64,000 nucleotides of DNA. Source: Candidatus Gastranaerophilales bacterium (GTDB lineage Bacteria > Cyanobacteriota > Vampirovibrionia > Gastranaerophilales > Gastranaerophilaceae). Below are positions 18,099 to 27,800 of the stretch, piece by piece (positions within the stretch are counted from its first letter, which is position 1; every line of letters starts with the position of its first letter). The notes under the pieces were generated by a model. The model ran no database searches. It had not been told where the DNA came from and saw nothing but the letters and a program-made list of their open reading frames with translations. The stretch spans positions 124,001 through 188,000 of the forward strand of contig CALUWC010000003.1 of NCBI GenBank assembly GCA_944324395.1, read 5' to 3'. The position numbers and the translations under genes were made by a program.

Positions 18099-18794
18099 TT
18101 AAACTTTAAAGCAAAAATTTTCAAATAGATTTCTGTCGAATTCGTCAAAACTATGAATTATTCCACCGACAGCAGGAATAGATTCATATAATTGCTGCGG
18201 TTCTTCAGAACAAATTGCTATAATTTTTCCGATTCCGGCTGCTCTGGCTGATTCAATTCCGGAGAGGGCATCTTCAACAACTATACATTCTTCAGTTTTT
18301 AATCCCAAATTTTTGGCAGCAATTTCATAAATATCAGGTGCCGGTTTTCCGGGAATTATTCCGTCTGAGTATACAATTTTATCTATATCAAACCATTTTG
18401 CAAGATGAAAATGTTCTATATAAAATTCAACATTTTTCCAATCTGACATTGTAGCGATTGTTCTTGGTATATTATTTTCTTTTAAGAAGTCCAAAAATTC
18501 TTCAACACCCTTTGCCAGATGAAAATTCTGGTTATCATTAAGACACATTTGGCGGTAAAGAGCTTCTTTTTCCTGTCCGTATTTTTCAACCATTTCCGGT
18601 GTCGGCTGTTTACCTATGGCATATTTTATGATTTGCTCATTGGTTCTTCCAAACATATATTTAATCATTTCTTCATCGGAGAAAGGTGTGCCTCTGAGTT
18701 TTTTTGAATACTCTCTCCAGGTTTCTTTATGTTTTGCAGAATCCCAGTATAATGTTCCGTTGAAATCAAAAATTATGCCCTTATATTTTTTCAT
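18099..18794 (-). CDS. HAD-family phosphatase (beta-phosphoglucomutase/GPH-like)
   Basis: A 231-residue HAD hydrolase of subfamily IA. Motif I is DFNGTLYWD, with Asn where Asp is most common at the third position. Motif II is ATMSDW, then the conserved KPAPDIYEIAAKNLG, and motif IV is VVEDALSGIESARAAG. It probably acts on a small phosphorylated sugar or metabolite. It follows the TPR gene by 2 bases on the minus strand, so the two form an operon. Confidence 0.85.
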   Translation of the reverse strand: MKKYKGIIFDFNGTLYWDSAKHKETWREYSKKLRGTPFSDEEMIKYMFGRTNEQIIKYAIGKQPTPEMVEKYGQEKEALYRQMCLNDNQNFHLAKGVEEFLDFLKENNIPRTIATMSDWKNVEFYIEHFHLAKWFDIDKIVYSDGIIPGKPAPDIYEIAAKNLGLKTEECIVVEDALSGIESARAAGIGKIIAICSEEPQQLYESIPAVGGIIHSFDEFDRNLFENFCFKV

Positions 18795-18796
18795 TT

Positions 18797-19417
18797 TTAC
18801 TGTTGTCTTTCTATCATTTTATTGTATATATCTAAGTATGTTTGAGCCTGTTTTTCTTTATTCAGCATTTTGAAGGTATATGCAAGGTTATAATATACAT
18901 TAGGTTCGTTTGCTTTCAAATCCATAGCTCTGAAAAAGTTGTATCTTGCGTTGCGATACTGTTTAAGTTTCAGGTATGCACAGGCCATATTGTAATAACC
19001 GTAAGCAAAATCGTCTTTATATTTTACTGTTTGTTTAAATTCTTCAAGTGCCATATTCGGTTTATCTTGAATAAGATAGATATAACCTAAATTGTAATGA
19101 GCTTTATAGAATTTCGGATCTTTTTCTATGGATTTTTTGAACATATAGACAGCCTCGTCTATCTTATCTTTATCCTGTAGAATATTTCCGATAAGCAGCC
19201 AATCTTCAGCAGATCTTGAATCTTCTGATTTTCCTTGCAAAAGCTTTAAAGCTTCATCAATTTCGTTCTGTGCATAAAGAGCTTTTGCCTGTTCGGAAAC
19301 CGGGTCAACTACAACCTGCTGGACTTCTTTTTTCCAGGGTAATTTAACCGGAGTTCCAACAGCAGTATTCCCTAATAACAATGTTAAAACAAATAACGAT
19401 ACTAACAATTTTTTCAT
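18797..19417 (-). CDS. Exported TPR protein
   Basis: A 206-residue protein from the ATG at 19417. The longer frame to 19453 places extra residues before an obvious signal peptide (MKKLLVSLFVLTLLLGNTAVG). The mature part contains four to five tetratricopeptide repeats, recognised by A-x-x-L-Y-x-x-N-E-I-D-E-A-L and F-Y-K-A-H-Y-N-L-G-Y-I-Y-L type units. It is presumably a periplasmic scaffolding protein. It is co-directional with the HAD phosphatase downstream. Confidence 0.8.
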   Translation of the reverse strand: MKKLLVSLFVLTLLLGNTAVGTPVKLPWKKEVQQVVVDPVSEQAKALYAQNEIDEALKLLQGKSEDSRSAEDWLLIGNILQDKDKIDEAVYMFKKSIEKDPKFYKAHYNLGYIYLIQDKPNMALEEFKQTVKYKDDFAYGYYNMACAYLKLKQYRNARYNFFRAMDLKANEPNVYYNLAYTFKMLNKEKQAQTYLDIYNKMIERQQ

Positions 19418-19547
19418 ACTGAAATTATAGACTAAACTAATAAAAATTTCCATAACAAAAAATTGGGACTTAAATATTATTCTAAAAAATTTGACGCTAT
19501 AAAAAATATAATCATAATGTTATCAGATGTCTCTTTTACTGAACTGG

Positions 19548-19582
19548 TTCCTGCTATTACTCCTTTTAGCAGGAATTTTTTT
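19548..19582 (+). terminator. Plus-strand intrinsic terminator with no plus-strand gene before it
   Basis: TTCCTGCTA (19548-19556) pairs with TAGCAGGAA (19567-19575) around a 10-base loop and is followed by seven T residues. No coding gene on the plus strand precedes it; both flanking genes run on the minus strand. It could end a small RNA starting near 19430-19500. Confidence 0.65.
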
Positions 19583-19589
19583 ATAAAAG

Positions 19590-19615
19590 ATGTGCCGGCA
19601 ATTTTGCCGGCACAT
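19590..19615 (-). terminator. Intrinsic terminator of the 19644-20480 gene
   Basis: ATGTGCCGGCAA (19590-19601) and TTGCCGGCACAT (19604-19615) form a long GC-rich perfect stem. Read on the minus strand it is followed by CTTTTATAAAA, and it lies 28 bases past the stop of the minus-strand gene. Confidence 0.7.
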
Positions 19616-19643
19616 TACACACTTCATTTTCACTTCAAAACCT

Positions 19644-20480
19644 TTAGGTTGTAACTTTGCCTGTCATAAATGACAACAATCCTGCAGTTAAGCCTACCAG
19701 TAAACCTACAACACCTGCTTTTTTACCGAATTTCAGATATTTAGCGATGCCTTTTGCAGAAGTTTGTGCGGCTTGTTTTGTACCTTTGGTGAATAGTTTT
19801 GTAATACCTGCTGCACCTAAACCTACCGTAGCCGCACCTGCAACTCTGCCCAGGTTGTGTTTAGCTTTTTCACCTGTGCCGACAGGAGCTCCGCTAATTG
19901 CGGAAATATTATCTTCTGCTGATAATCTGTTATATAAACCAAATGTCAATGCGTTGGTGAAGCCTTGAGTTGCGGAGCCATGTCCGTATTCTCTCAAATC
20001 TTCAAACAGAGATTTACCGCCGTTCATTGAAGTATACAATGTTAAAGCCCGGCTTGTGATTTCATGTTCTGTCCCTGAGCCGTATGCTGCTCTTACGCTT
20101 TCTACATATCTGTGAAATGCTCCTGGAATTTGGTCCTGTTCATTATTAACGACTTTATCTTTCAATAATTCAGCAGCTTCTTTAATGCCTTCAACAGATG
20201 CATTGATTTTTAAATCCGCATTTCTTTGCATTTTTTGTTGGTCAATATTGTAGTCAATATAGAATCTTTGATAATCACGCATATTATCAAAATAATTTCC
20301 GTTATTTCCGCCGGCAAAACCCATTGGCGGCATAGCAAAGCCTCCGCCAAAAATGCTTCCTCCAAACCCTGCCATCGGATATGTACTGAAATCCATATCT
20401 AAATCATCATAGATATACGGATTGTACTGAAAATTCCCTATCGGAGAAATCGCAGCAGTATTATTGATTTCGTTAGCCAT
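19644..20480 (-). CDS. Lineage-specific protein with Gly-rich N-terminus and hydrophobic C-terminus
   Basis: A 278-residue protein. The start at 20480 is fixed by GGAGG six bases upstream. Residues ~20-60 are Gly/Phe/Met/Asn-rich and look disordered (GGSIFGGGFAMPPMG). A Lys/Gln-rich helix follows, then a central helical domain. From ~200 there are Gly/Ala-rich hydrophobic stretches (GRVAGAATVGLGAAG, then GVVGLLVGLTAGLLSFM). No family is recognised. A strong GC-rich terminator follows. Confidence 0.65.
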   Translation of the reverse strand: MANEINNTAAISPIGNFQYNPYIYDDLDMDFSTYPMAGFGGSIFGGGFAMPPMGFAGGNNGNYFDNMRDYQRFYIDYNIDQQKMQRNADLKINASVEGIKEAAELLKDKVVNNEQDQIPGAFHRYVESVRAAYGSGTEHEITSRALTLYTSMNGGKSLFEDLREYGHGSATQGFTNALTFGLYNRLSAEDNISAISGAPVGTGEKAKHNLGRVAGAATVGLGAAGITKLFTKGTKQAAQTSAKGIAKYLKFGKKAGVVGLLVGLTAGLLSFMTGKVTT

Positions 20481-20667
20481 ACTAACCTCCAAAAAATATT
20501 AACCTTTAACCTACCTTACATATATAAAAAATTTGTGTTATGTAAAATTGCTTTTTTAATAAATAGTGTTACATTATGTAACAAAATTATAATAATTAGC
20601 GTCAGTTAATGAAACAGCATCAAGCCTGCGTTCTGTAATATTTTTCATTGGAGGTGTGCGGAGTATT

Positions 20668-20763
20668 ATGATTTTAATGAGAGTTGCAGTACATTATTTA
20701 GTTGATGTATGGATAGCTGTTTTTGTTTATTATAAATATGTACAGGCACAATATTTATGTTAA
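20668..20763 (+). CDS. Possible 31-residue leader/small membrane peptide coupled to the TPR gene
   Basis: ATG 20668 lies 8-14 bases after GGAGGTGTGCGGAG. The ORF encodes 31 residues with a hydrophobic centre (VHYLVDVWIAVFVYY) and stops at TAA 20761-20763, overlapping the next start in ATGTTAA. The strong ribosome site, which otherwise serves nothing, and the overlap favour translation. The larger gene has no good site of its own. It could be a leader peptide for coupling or a small membrane protein. Unproven. Confidence 0.4.
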   Translation: MILMRVAVHYLVDVWIAVFVYYKYVQAQYLC

Positions 20764-21899
20764 GAAAACTATTATCAGCTTTATTTGCATTATTTGTTTT
20801 GGCTGCAATATGTATTGCGGCATATTTTAATCAGGAATTTACATTCAGGCAAATCAATAAAGTGAGAGGAATGTATTTTGTTTACAAAGGTGATAAAGCA
20901 TATAAAGAATTAAAAATTCCTAAAGCTATTAAATATTATAATATGGGCTTAAGTTTGTATCCGGAGCATTACAGTGCCTGGTATAATCTTGGAAATCTTT
21001 ATGTCGCTTATGAAGATTACTATTCTGCATTAAATGCTTATGAACAGGCTTTTAAGTATAATCCAAAAATGATGATTGCCAGAATGAATTATGGTATTAT
21101 TTCATCTGAAAAATTAGGTGATTTTGATTCTGCTCTAAAACAGTATAATGAGATTATCAAAACAAAAAGGCATCTGGTAACTATACCTTATGTTTATGAC
21201 AACAAAATAAGTTTTAAAGAAAATAAAGCGATTGCTTATTATAATATAGGGGTGACTTACAGGCTAAAATCACTGTATTCTGCTGATGATTGGGAACTTC
21301 AGAGAAAATATCTTGCAAAAGCAATTCAAGCATATAAAAAATCTGTTAAAATCAATCCAAACAGTTATGATGCCCAATATAACTTAGGATTAGCTTATCA
21401 TATATCCGGTAATTATGATGAAGCAGGAAAATGTTATTGTAAAGCTATAAATGTTGCACCGATGAATTATGAAGCTCATTACAATCTGGCATTATTGCTG
21501 AGAAAGTTAGGACATTATCAGGAGGCTTTCGAAGAAATAGACAAAGCTTCTACTTTAATAACTGCACTTGACCAAAATTCAGCAACTCAGGAATATGTTG
21601 CTATTGTTATGAATGATATTATGAGAAATGTAAACAGGGATAATGAATACAAAAAATATCTTGAAGGAATTTTAGATGCGGAAGAACATAAAATTAAACA
21701 GCATATGGCAAAATCAGAAGATGAAATAAAATCTAAAGAAACAAAAGAAGATAAAGAAAAAGGATCAATCACATCAAAGGGGATAAATTTTGTTAACGGA
21801 AAAGTTGTGGCAACTGAAGAACTTGATCAGGCTATATTAGAAGATTTTGGGACCTGCTCTGCAATGAAATATTTCGATCCGGTTTATGACGAAGAATAA
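20757..21899 (+). CDS. Membrane-anchored TPR protein
   Basis: A 380-residue protein with an N-terminal signal anchor (LLSALFALFVLAAICIAAYF). At least six TPR units follow between residues ~45 and 275, with repeated motifs such as A-W-Y-N-L-G-N-L-Y, D-A-Q-Y-N-L-G-L-A-Y and E-A-H-Y-N-L-A-L-L. The C-terminal 100 residues are charged (Lys/Glu-rich) and probably disordered. Facing the periplasm, it would act as a protein-interaction scaffold. It is the first gene of the unusual block that leads to the HNH-like pair and the giant protein. Confidence 0.82.
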   Translation: MLRKLLSALFALFVLAAICIAAYFNQEFTFRQINKVRGMYFVYKGDKAYKELKIPKAIKYYNMGLSLYPEHYSAWYNLGNLYVAYEDYYSALNAYEQAFKYNPKMMIARMNYGIISSEKLGDFDSALKQYNEIIKTKRHLVTIPYVYDNKISFKENKAIAYYNIGVTYRLKSLYSADDWELQRKYLAKAIQAYKKSVKINPNSYDAQYNLGLAYHISGNYDEAGKCYCKAINVAPMNYEAHYNLALLLRKLGHYQEAFEEIDKASTLITALDQNSATQEYVAIVMNDIMRNVNRDNEYKKYLEGILDAEEHKIKQHMAKSEDEIKSKETKEDKEKGSITSKGINFVNGKVVATEELDQAILEDFGTCSAMKYFDPVYDEE

Positions 21900-21956
21900 T
21901 TTTTTTTAATATAATTTTGACTAGCAAAAATTTTTATTAAGGTGTATTTATAGAAT

Positions 21957-23321
21957 ATGAATATTTCACCTGTAAGTTTTATAAATACAAATTTTTATTC
22001 TAATTCATATAAAATCAGAAGTATAAATTATCAGCCCGGGAATTATAAGTCTATTAGTGATGTTAGAGGGTGTGACAGTGTAACATTTACTTCAGGTGCT
22101 CCAAAATCAGAAATTTTGAAAATTCTACTGGCATACGGTATTCCGGATATGTATTCAGATATAATTCTGTTAGATCCGCAGGTATTGAAGGATTTTATGC
22201 AGCGGAGACTTTTCTTAAAACCGATAAGATCAATATATAAAGCTTTAATACCTTATGAGAATTCTCTGTTTCCGGTAGAAAAACAGGTTTACAAAATTAT
22301 TAAACGAGAATCAAAACGCACTCCAAAGGCTAAGCTGGATGAACTTTTGCATAAGCTGGTACCGCAGCATAATAAAAGACTTCTTGCAATTCAACAGCCT
22401 ATTTTTGATAGATTAACTGAATTGTCCAAAGGTATGCCAGAAAATTTGAAGGCAGAATATGATAATTTACTTGCCGTAACTAATCAAAAATTATCAAATA
22501 CTCCTGTAGTTATTCCGTTCAGCTTGAAGGAATTCAAATATAAATTAGGCAAAATTCAGGAGAGAATTGATCAAACAGGCAAAGGAAATGAATTTTATGC
22601 TATGCAAAAAATAAAGAGGATTGTTAATACAGTTCCTGTATATAACAAAGAATCCCGGCAAAGACCAGATTTCCCGAAACGCAGGTATGAAAGACGTTTA
22701 AAAACAATGATAACTGAGGCTTCCGAGTATGCAGAAAAATCATGTTTATACAAAAATAAGGATTTGATATCCCTTTTTTCGACTGCACGTTCTCAGGTTA
22801 ATGGTATTCCTACCAATATAAGGTTTAATCGTAAATCATTTATATATGATTTACAAAAGATTACTAACAAATTGCAAGATAAAAAACTTGCTCATAAAAT
22901 GGTTAAAACGGCAGTATCATTGCCGACCTCAAAAGAAAATCTATCAGCGTTTATAATGAAAGCCGCAGAGCGTTCCTCCGAACAGATAGGGTATGATTTA
23001 CTGGGCGGTTCTGTGGGTACTGCGGATCATTTGATTCCAGCGATTAAAGGCGGAGATAATAACATCTCTAATTACGGGCTGGCTTCTGCGTATATGAATT
23101 CAAAAAGAGCACATACAGATTTTAAATTATTGTTACAAATGAATCCAATGATATACGTTTATTGCCAAAGACAGGTAGATAGACTTATAGAACTTGCTAA
23201 TAACGGAATATTTTCAAAAATAGGGTTATCGAAATCTTACATAAAAACATTTGCAAATAAACTATGTAAACTTTCACCTAAAGGGACCCCTTTAATTATA
23301 GACACAAATAAGTTAAAATAA
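21957..23321 (+). CDS. HNH-like putative nuclease, paralogue A
   Basis: A 454-residue protein. The N-terminal ~45 residues are Asn/Ser/Tyr-rich and end in CDSVTFTSG. A helical region carries two copies of an I-x-F-[SN]-x-K-x-F-x-Y-x-L-x-K-I module, near residues 182-202 and 281-301. Near residue 357 is an HNH-like core, ADHLIPAIKGG, then N-N-I-S-N-Y-G, then M-N-S-K-R. This fits the D-H...G-G...N...N-x-K spacing of HNH endonucleases, without zinc-binding cysteines. A conserved CQRQVDRLIEL helix follows. Nuclease activity is inferred; no named family is recognised. A paralogue follows 18 bases on. Confidence 0.6.
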   Translation: MNISPVSFINTNFYSNSYKIRSINYQPGNYKSISDVRGCDSVTFTSGAPKSEILKILLAYGIPDMYSDIILLDPQVLKDFMQRRLFLKPIRSIYKALIPYENSLFPVEKQVYKIIKRESKRTPKAKLDELLHKLVPQHNKRLLAIQQPIFDRLTELSKGMPENLKAEYDNLLAVTNQKLSNTPVVIPFSLKEFKYKLGKIQERIDQTGKGNEFYAMQKIKRIVNTVPVYNKESRQRPDFPKRRYERRLKTMITEASEYAEKSCLYKNKDLISLFSTARSQVNGIPTNIRFNRKSFIYDLQKITNKLQDKKLAHKMVKTAVSLPTSKENLSAFIMKAAERSSEQIGYDLLGGSVGTADHLIPAIKGGDNNISNYGLASAYMNSKRAHTDFKLLLQMNPMIYVYCQRQVDRLIELANNGIFSKIGLSKSYIKTFANKLCKLSPKGTPLIIDTNKLK

Positions 23322-23339
23322 TAATAGGGAGTTGAAATT

Positions 23340-24701
23340 TTGAGAGTTTCTGCAATTACTTTTAACAATTTTAATAATTATAATCCAAACTTCAATGTAC
23401 AAAACCCGGAGGATAATAATATGCTGCAAAGTATTTTGGCTCAATGCGGTACAGATTTAAAATGTCTTCCATGCTATTATCCGATAAATTTTACAGGGAT
23501 ACAAAATTCTTCGAAATTGAGAATGCTTTTTGCTTATAAACTTCCATGTATGTACAGCGGAATTCCAATGATTGATCCCAAAATGTTGACCAGATGGATA
23601 AGAAATAAAGTTTTCAGCAGACCGGCAAGTCAGGTTTTAGAAATTCTGGAACCTCATAAAGACAGTTTTACCGGAATTGAAGCAAAAGTATTGGATGTTA
23701 TAAGAGAAAGAGCTGCTATTCACCCCGATAAAAATATAAAGGAAATTTTAAAAGAAGTAGAACCTGTTTTTATCAGGCGTTTAAGAAAGAAGCAGGCTGC
23801 TATATTTAGAGAGTTGAGTCAAGAGGCACAGCTTCTTCCTGATAAATATCAATACAGATTTAAAATGTTTATGGAAGAAACCGATAAAAAACTAAATAAC
23901 AAACCTGTTGCAATTCCTTTTTCATCTTATGAATTTAAATATAAACTGGCAAAGATAAAAGATGATATTCAAAACGGTCAGGATATAAAATCCAAAAAGG
24001 TCATGAATAAACTGTTAAAAGAATCTAAAAAGCTTCATAATACAACCAGTTCAAGAACCATTGAGGATCAAAAAAAGATTGTAAATTTCATGGAAATAAT
24101 CTTGAAAAAATCTGTTTTGAAAAATAATGAGCAATTACGAAATTTAATCGAAGTTTCAAAATCAAGACTTGCTCAAGACAAAATCATTGTTCCGTTTAAC
24201 AGAAAATCTTTTATATATGACTTGGCAAGGTTAATAGAAGATTTACCAGATAAGAAGATGCAGGAAAATTTATTAACAATTGCACAAAAACTTCCTACAT
24301 CTCAGGAAAGTACTTCTGCATATATTGTCAAAGTGTTATCTGAACCGGTTGATAAAATAGGTTATAGGCTTGTGTGGCCGTCATTGGCATCAGTTGAACA
24401 TATTTTACCAAAATCGGAAGGCGGACTTGATATGATGGCAAATTTCGGCGGTGCTACGACAAGAGAAAATTCAATGAGAAAGAGCATTCCTTTTGTGCAA
24501 CAAATGAAACGGCGGCCTCTTACACCATTATATTGTCAGAAATATGTTGATAGACTTATAGAATTATATCACAGCGGGGTTTTTGGCAGATTAAACGTTA
24601 GCCCTAAATATATTGTTGATTTTAAGAATACAATATTGGTTCAATCCCGGAACAGAATCAATCTGGACATTTCCCGTTTATATCGTAAACCTGCGGCATA
24701 G
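23340..24701 (+). CDS. HNH-like protein, paralogue B
   Basis: A 453-residue paralogue of the previous gene with a TTG start preceded by TAGGGAGTTG. The leader contains N-N-F-N-N-Y-N-P-N-F and ends in PINFTG. Shared blocks are PFSSYEFKYKLAKI, FNRKSFIYDLARL, LPTSQEST and YCQKYVDRLIELYHSGVF. The HNH-like site is altered: VEHILPKSEGG replaces the first Asp with Glu, and the later part reads ENSMRK. It may therefore be a diverged, possibly inactive copy, for example a regulatory or immunity partner; this is inference. Confidence 0.6.
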   Translation: MRVSAITFNNFNNYNPNFNVQNPEDNNMLQSILAQCGTDLKCLPCYYPINFTGIQNSSKLRMLFAYKLPCMYSGIPMIDPKMLTRWIRNKVFSRPASQVLEILEPHKDSFTGIEAKVLDVIRERAAIHPDKNIKEILKEVEPVFIRRLRKKQAAIFRELSQEAQLLPDKYQYRFKMFMEETDKKLNNKPVAIPFSSYEFKYKLAKIKDDIQNGQDIKSKKVMNKLLKESKKLHNTTSSRTIEDQKKIVNFMEIILKKSVLKNNEQLRNLIEVSKSRLAQDKIIVPFNRKSFIYDLARLIEDLPDKKMQENLLTIAQKLPTSQESTSAYIVKVLSEPVDKIGYRLVWPSLASVEHILPKSEGGLDMMANFGGATTRENSMRKSIPFVQQMKRRPLTPLYCQKYVDRLIELYHSGVFGRLNVSPKYIVDFKNTILVQSRNRINLDISRLYRKPAA

Positions 24702-24814
24702 CAAATTTTCCCGTTTTTAGTGTGTAATATTTCGTAATAATGTCTAAAGTATCAATCTATTAGTACCGATATAGTTTTTATAAAAGTTAAAAATGAAAGT
24801 ATACGGTACAAAAT

Positions 24815-27800
24815 ATGGCAGATATAGATGTAGGAAAATTCGGAAAGAAATCAGGAATTGATTTATCTACATTTACGGGCGGTTTGAAAAAAGACCAGAT
24901 GAAAACTGATGCCCAAAAATCTATTTTTGATAAATTAGATACCGATAAAAATGGTGTATTAGACGAAAATGAAATAAGTGCATTACGTTCTGCTGTGGAT
25001 AGTAATGGAGATAATACCGTATCAAAGCGTGAAGCTAAAAGGTTTTTAAAAGATAAAGATTTAAAAAATATTGATAAAAAAGATCTTCTGGCATTTTTAC
25101 AAAATTATAATATAAATACTGAAAATGTAGAAAGTACACAAGTAATAAGCAAAAACGGGCAGGATATTGTTCAAATTACCTATAAAGACGGCAGTATAGA
25201 ACAAATTAATCCTGATAAAAGTTCACAAATTACACAGACAGATCAAAACGGTTATACAAAAACTTCATTTTTAGATGAAAATAAAAAACTTTTGAAAGAT
25301 TTTGTAACTACAAAGGAAGGTAACACAATTGAAATAGAGTATGCCCAAGACGGCAAAACTCCTGTTCATTCTGTAGCCGTAAATAAAGAAAACGGCAGTG
25401 TAGTAACAACTGATTATGAAAATGGTAAACCTTCAACAAAACAAGTGAAAACCGGTACAACTACTTCAAATTATACATTTGACGAACAGGGTAATGCAGT
25501 TATTACTTCAAAAATCGAAAATGAAGGTATTCCGGCAAAAGAAAGAAGAACTGAATATAAATATAATGATGATGGTACGGTTACAGAAAATATAACTGAA
25601 AACGGAAAAACAACCGAGCGTTTACGCAAGGGTGAAACGATAATATCAGAAAAAATAAACGATAACGGAAAGATATCTACGAGAACTTATTATGAAAAAG
25701 GTTATGAAGAATCAACAACGGATTCAAACGGTAATCCCGTTGTAAATGTTTATTCTCTTGAGAATAAAAAATTAGCACAGCAAAAAACTGTAGACGGCAA
25801 ACAATATTCTGTTCTTTATGACGGAGAAGGCAATACAAGAACAATAGTTCAAAATGGAGAATCCTTACAATCTATAGCAGATAAATTCGGCTGTTCAGTA
25901 GAGGATTTGAAGGAGTTAAATGCTGATGTATTAAACGGCAAAAAATATTTTCCGGTTGGAGCAGAAATAAAAATTCCTGGGGAACTGGAAGCTGATGCTC
26001 CGTCTCTGCAGAATCGTAAATCTGCAGTAGAAGCAAAAGCCGAATATGCCAGAGATGAACAAATTAGAGCTCAAAAACGTGCGGAAAGAGCTGCTCTTGA
26101 TGCTCAGTATAAATCTATGGGGCTGATAAATTACAAAGGTCAAGGTGGTAAAATTACCGGAACCTGGAAAGGCGGCAGCAAAGAAGAATTTACTATAATT
26201 GGAGAAGCAGGCAAAGGCAGACATCTTGCAAAAGGTAAAGATGGTAAAATAGTAACTATTTCTCATGATGGTGTAATTTTAAAAGATGAGTATGTTCAAT
26301 TAACAAACCTGTATTCAAGCGGAGATAAGATTCAAGGTAAAATAACCGTTATTAATGAGGACGGCAGCAGAACCTTACAGACAAGAAATTATGTTGAGAT
26401 AGAAGGTGCTGATCTTCCGCATGGCAGAAAGGCTGTAGTGGATGGTAAGGGTAAAGTTTATGTAATGTCCCATGACGGAATAATTCTTGATAATAACTAT
26501 GTAGCAAGAAGTAATTATGCAGATTCAATCAGAGGAGATAAAACTACAGCTCAAGCTGCAACTGTAGATATGTTAACTCAGCAGATAGATTCAGCACAGG
26601 CAGCATTTGATGCACAAATGAAAGAAGATGGCTGGGCTGCAGATGTGGCAGATGGAATAAGTAATATCTGGGGTATATTCCAGGAAAACGGAAATCAGGC
26701 ATGGCGAGTTCGAGAAGATTTAGCTCAGTACCGTAAGGATATGGATGCACTGAAAGCTGCTGCAAAACAGGGTGATAGTCAATTTAGAGCCAAGTTTAAA
26801 CAAATGTTCGGTGTTGATTATAATCAGAATGCGATAGCCGATTATATGATGAATCCGACAAGTGCAAATTATAAAAAAGCCTTTGGAACAAAGAATAATA
26901 TTGGTGAGCGAGTTGCAAAATACAATGAATCTCAGCAAACTGGAGCTGCAGTTGTTAAGGGTGCAGCTACAGTGACTGCTGGTGTAGCTATTGGTATCAC
27001 AACAGGAGGTACAGGTTTGGTTGCGTTAGGCGCAGCTGCAGCTGCAACAACAGCTTCAAGTGTTGCGATTAATGCATCAGATAGACTTTCTTCAGAGGTT
27101 GGCTTAAAAGAAGGCGAAATGGGTCAAATTTTTGAAAATGCTTTATGGGACGGAGCATCTGTTTTAGCTGGTGGTGCAGTTGGTAAGGTTGCTCAAACGA
27201 CTATAAAAGGCGTTTCTACTGCTGCGACAGTAACAAGATCAGCAGCCAATGCTGCAGGTGATGTTGCAATGGGTGCAGCTCAAGAATATGCACAAACAGG
27301 TGAAGTAACACTTGGCGGTACAGCATTGAATGCCGCCTTGGGAACAGTTGGTATGGCTGCTGAATCTGGAGTCTTAAAACGTGCAGGACAAAAAATAAAA
27401 GGTGTTTTACATAAAGGCGAGAGTACTTCGGCACAGGCTTCTTTTCAAAATCCTGCAGCTGCTCAATTGTCAGGTGCTGAATTAAAAGACGGCTCTATGA
27501 TGGTTAAACCTCAAGGAACAAAATCTGTTGAAACTTCGAAATCTGAATTTAGGTCTGAAACTCCTGCCCAATCAGCAGAAATGTCGAAGTCTCCATCAAA
27601 TAACAATGTACCGGAAAACAATGCATCTGAAAATAGTGCTTCTCAAGTAGAATCTAAATCAAAATATACAGAAGAATTTGAACCTCATTATGAAAAACAG
27701 GAAATTAATGGAGATATTATTGATAAACGATTAAATCTTGACAATCCGGAATTAAAAGCTTTACATGATAAATATAAAGCCTTAGAAGAAAAAGAAATTC

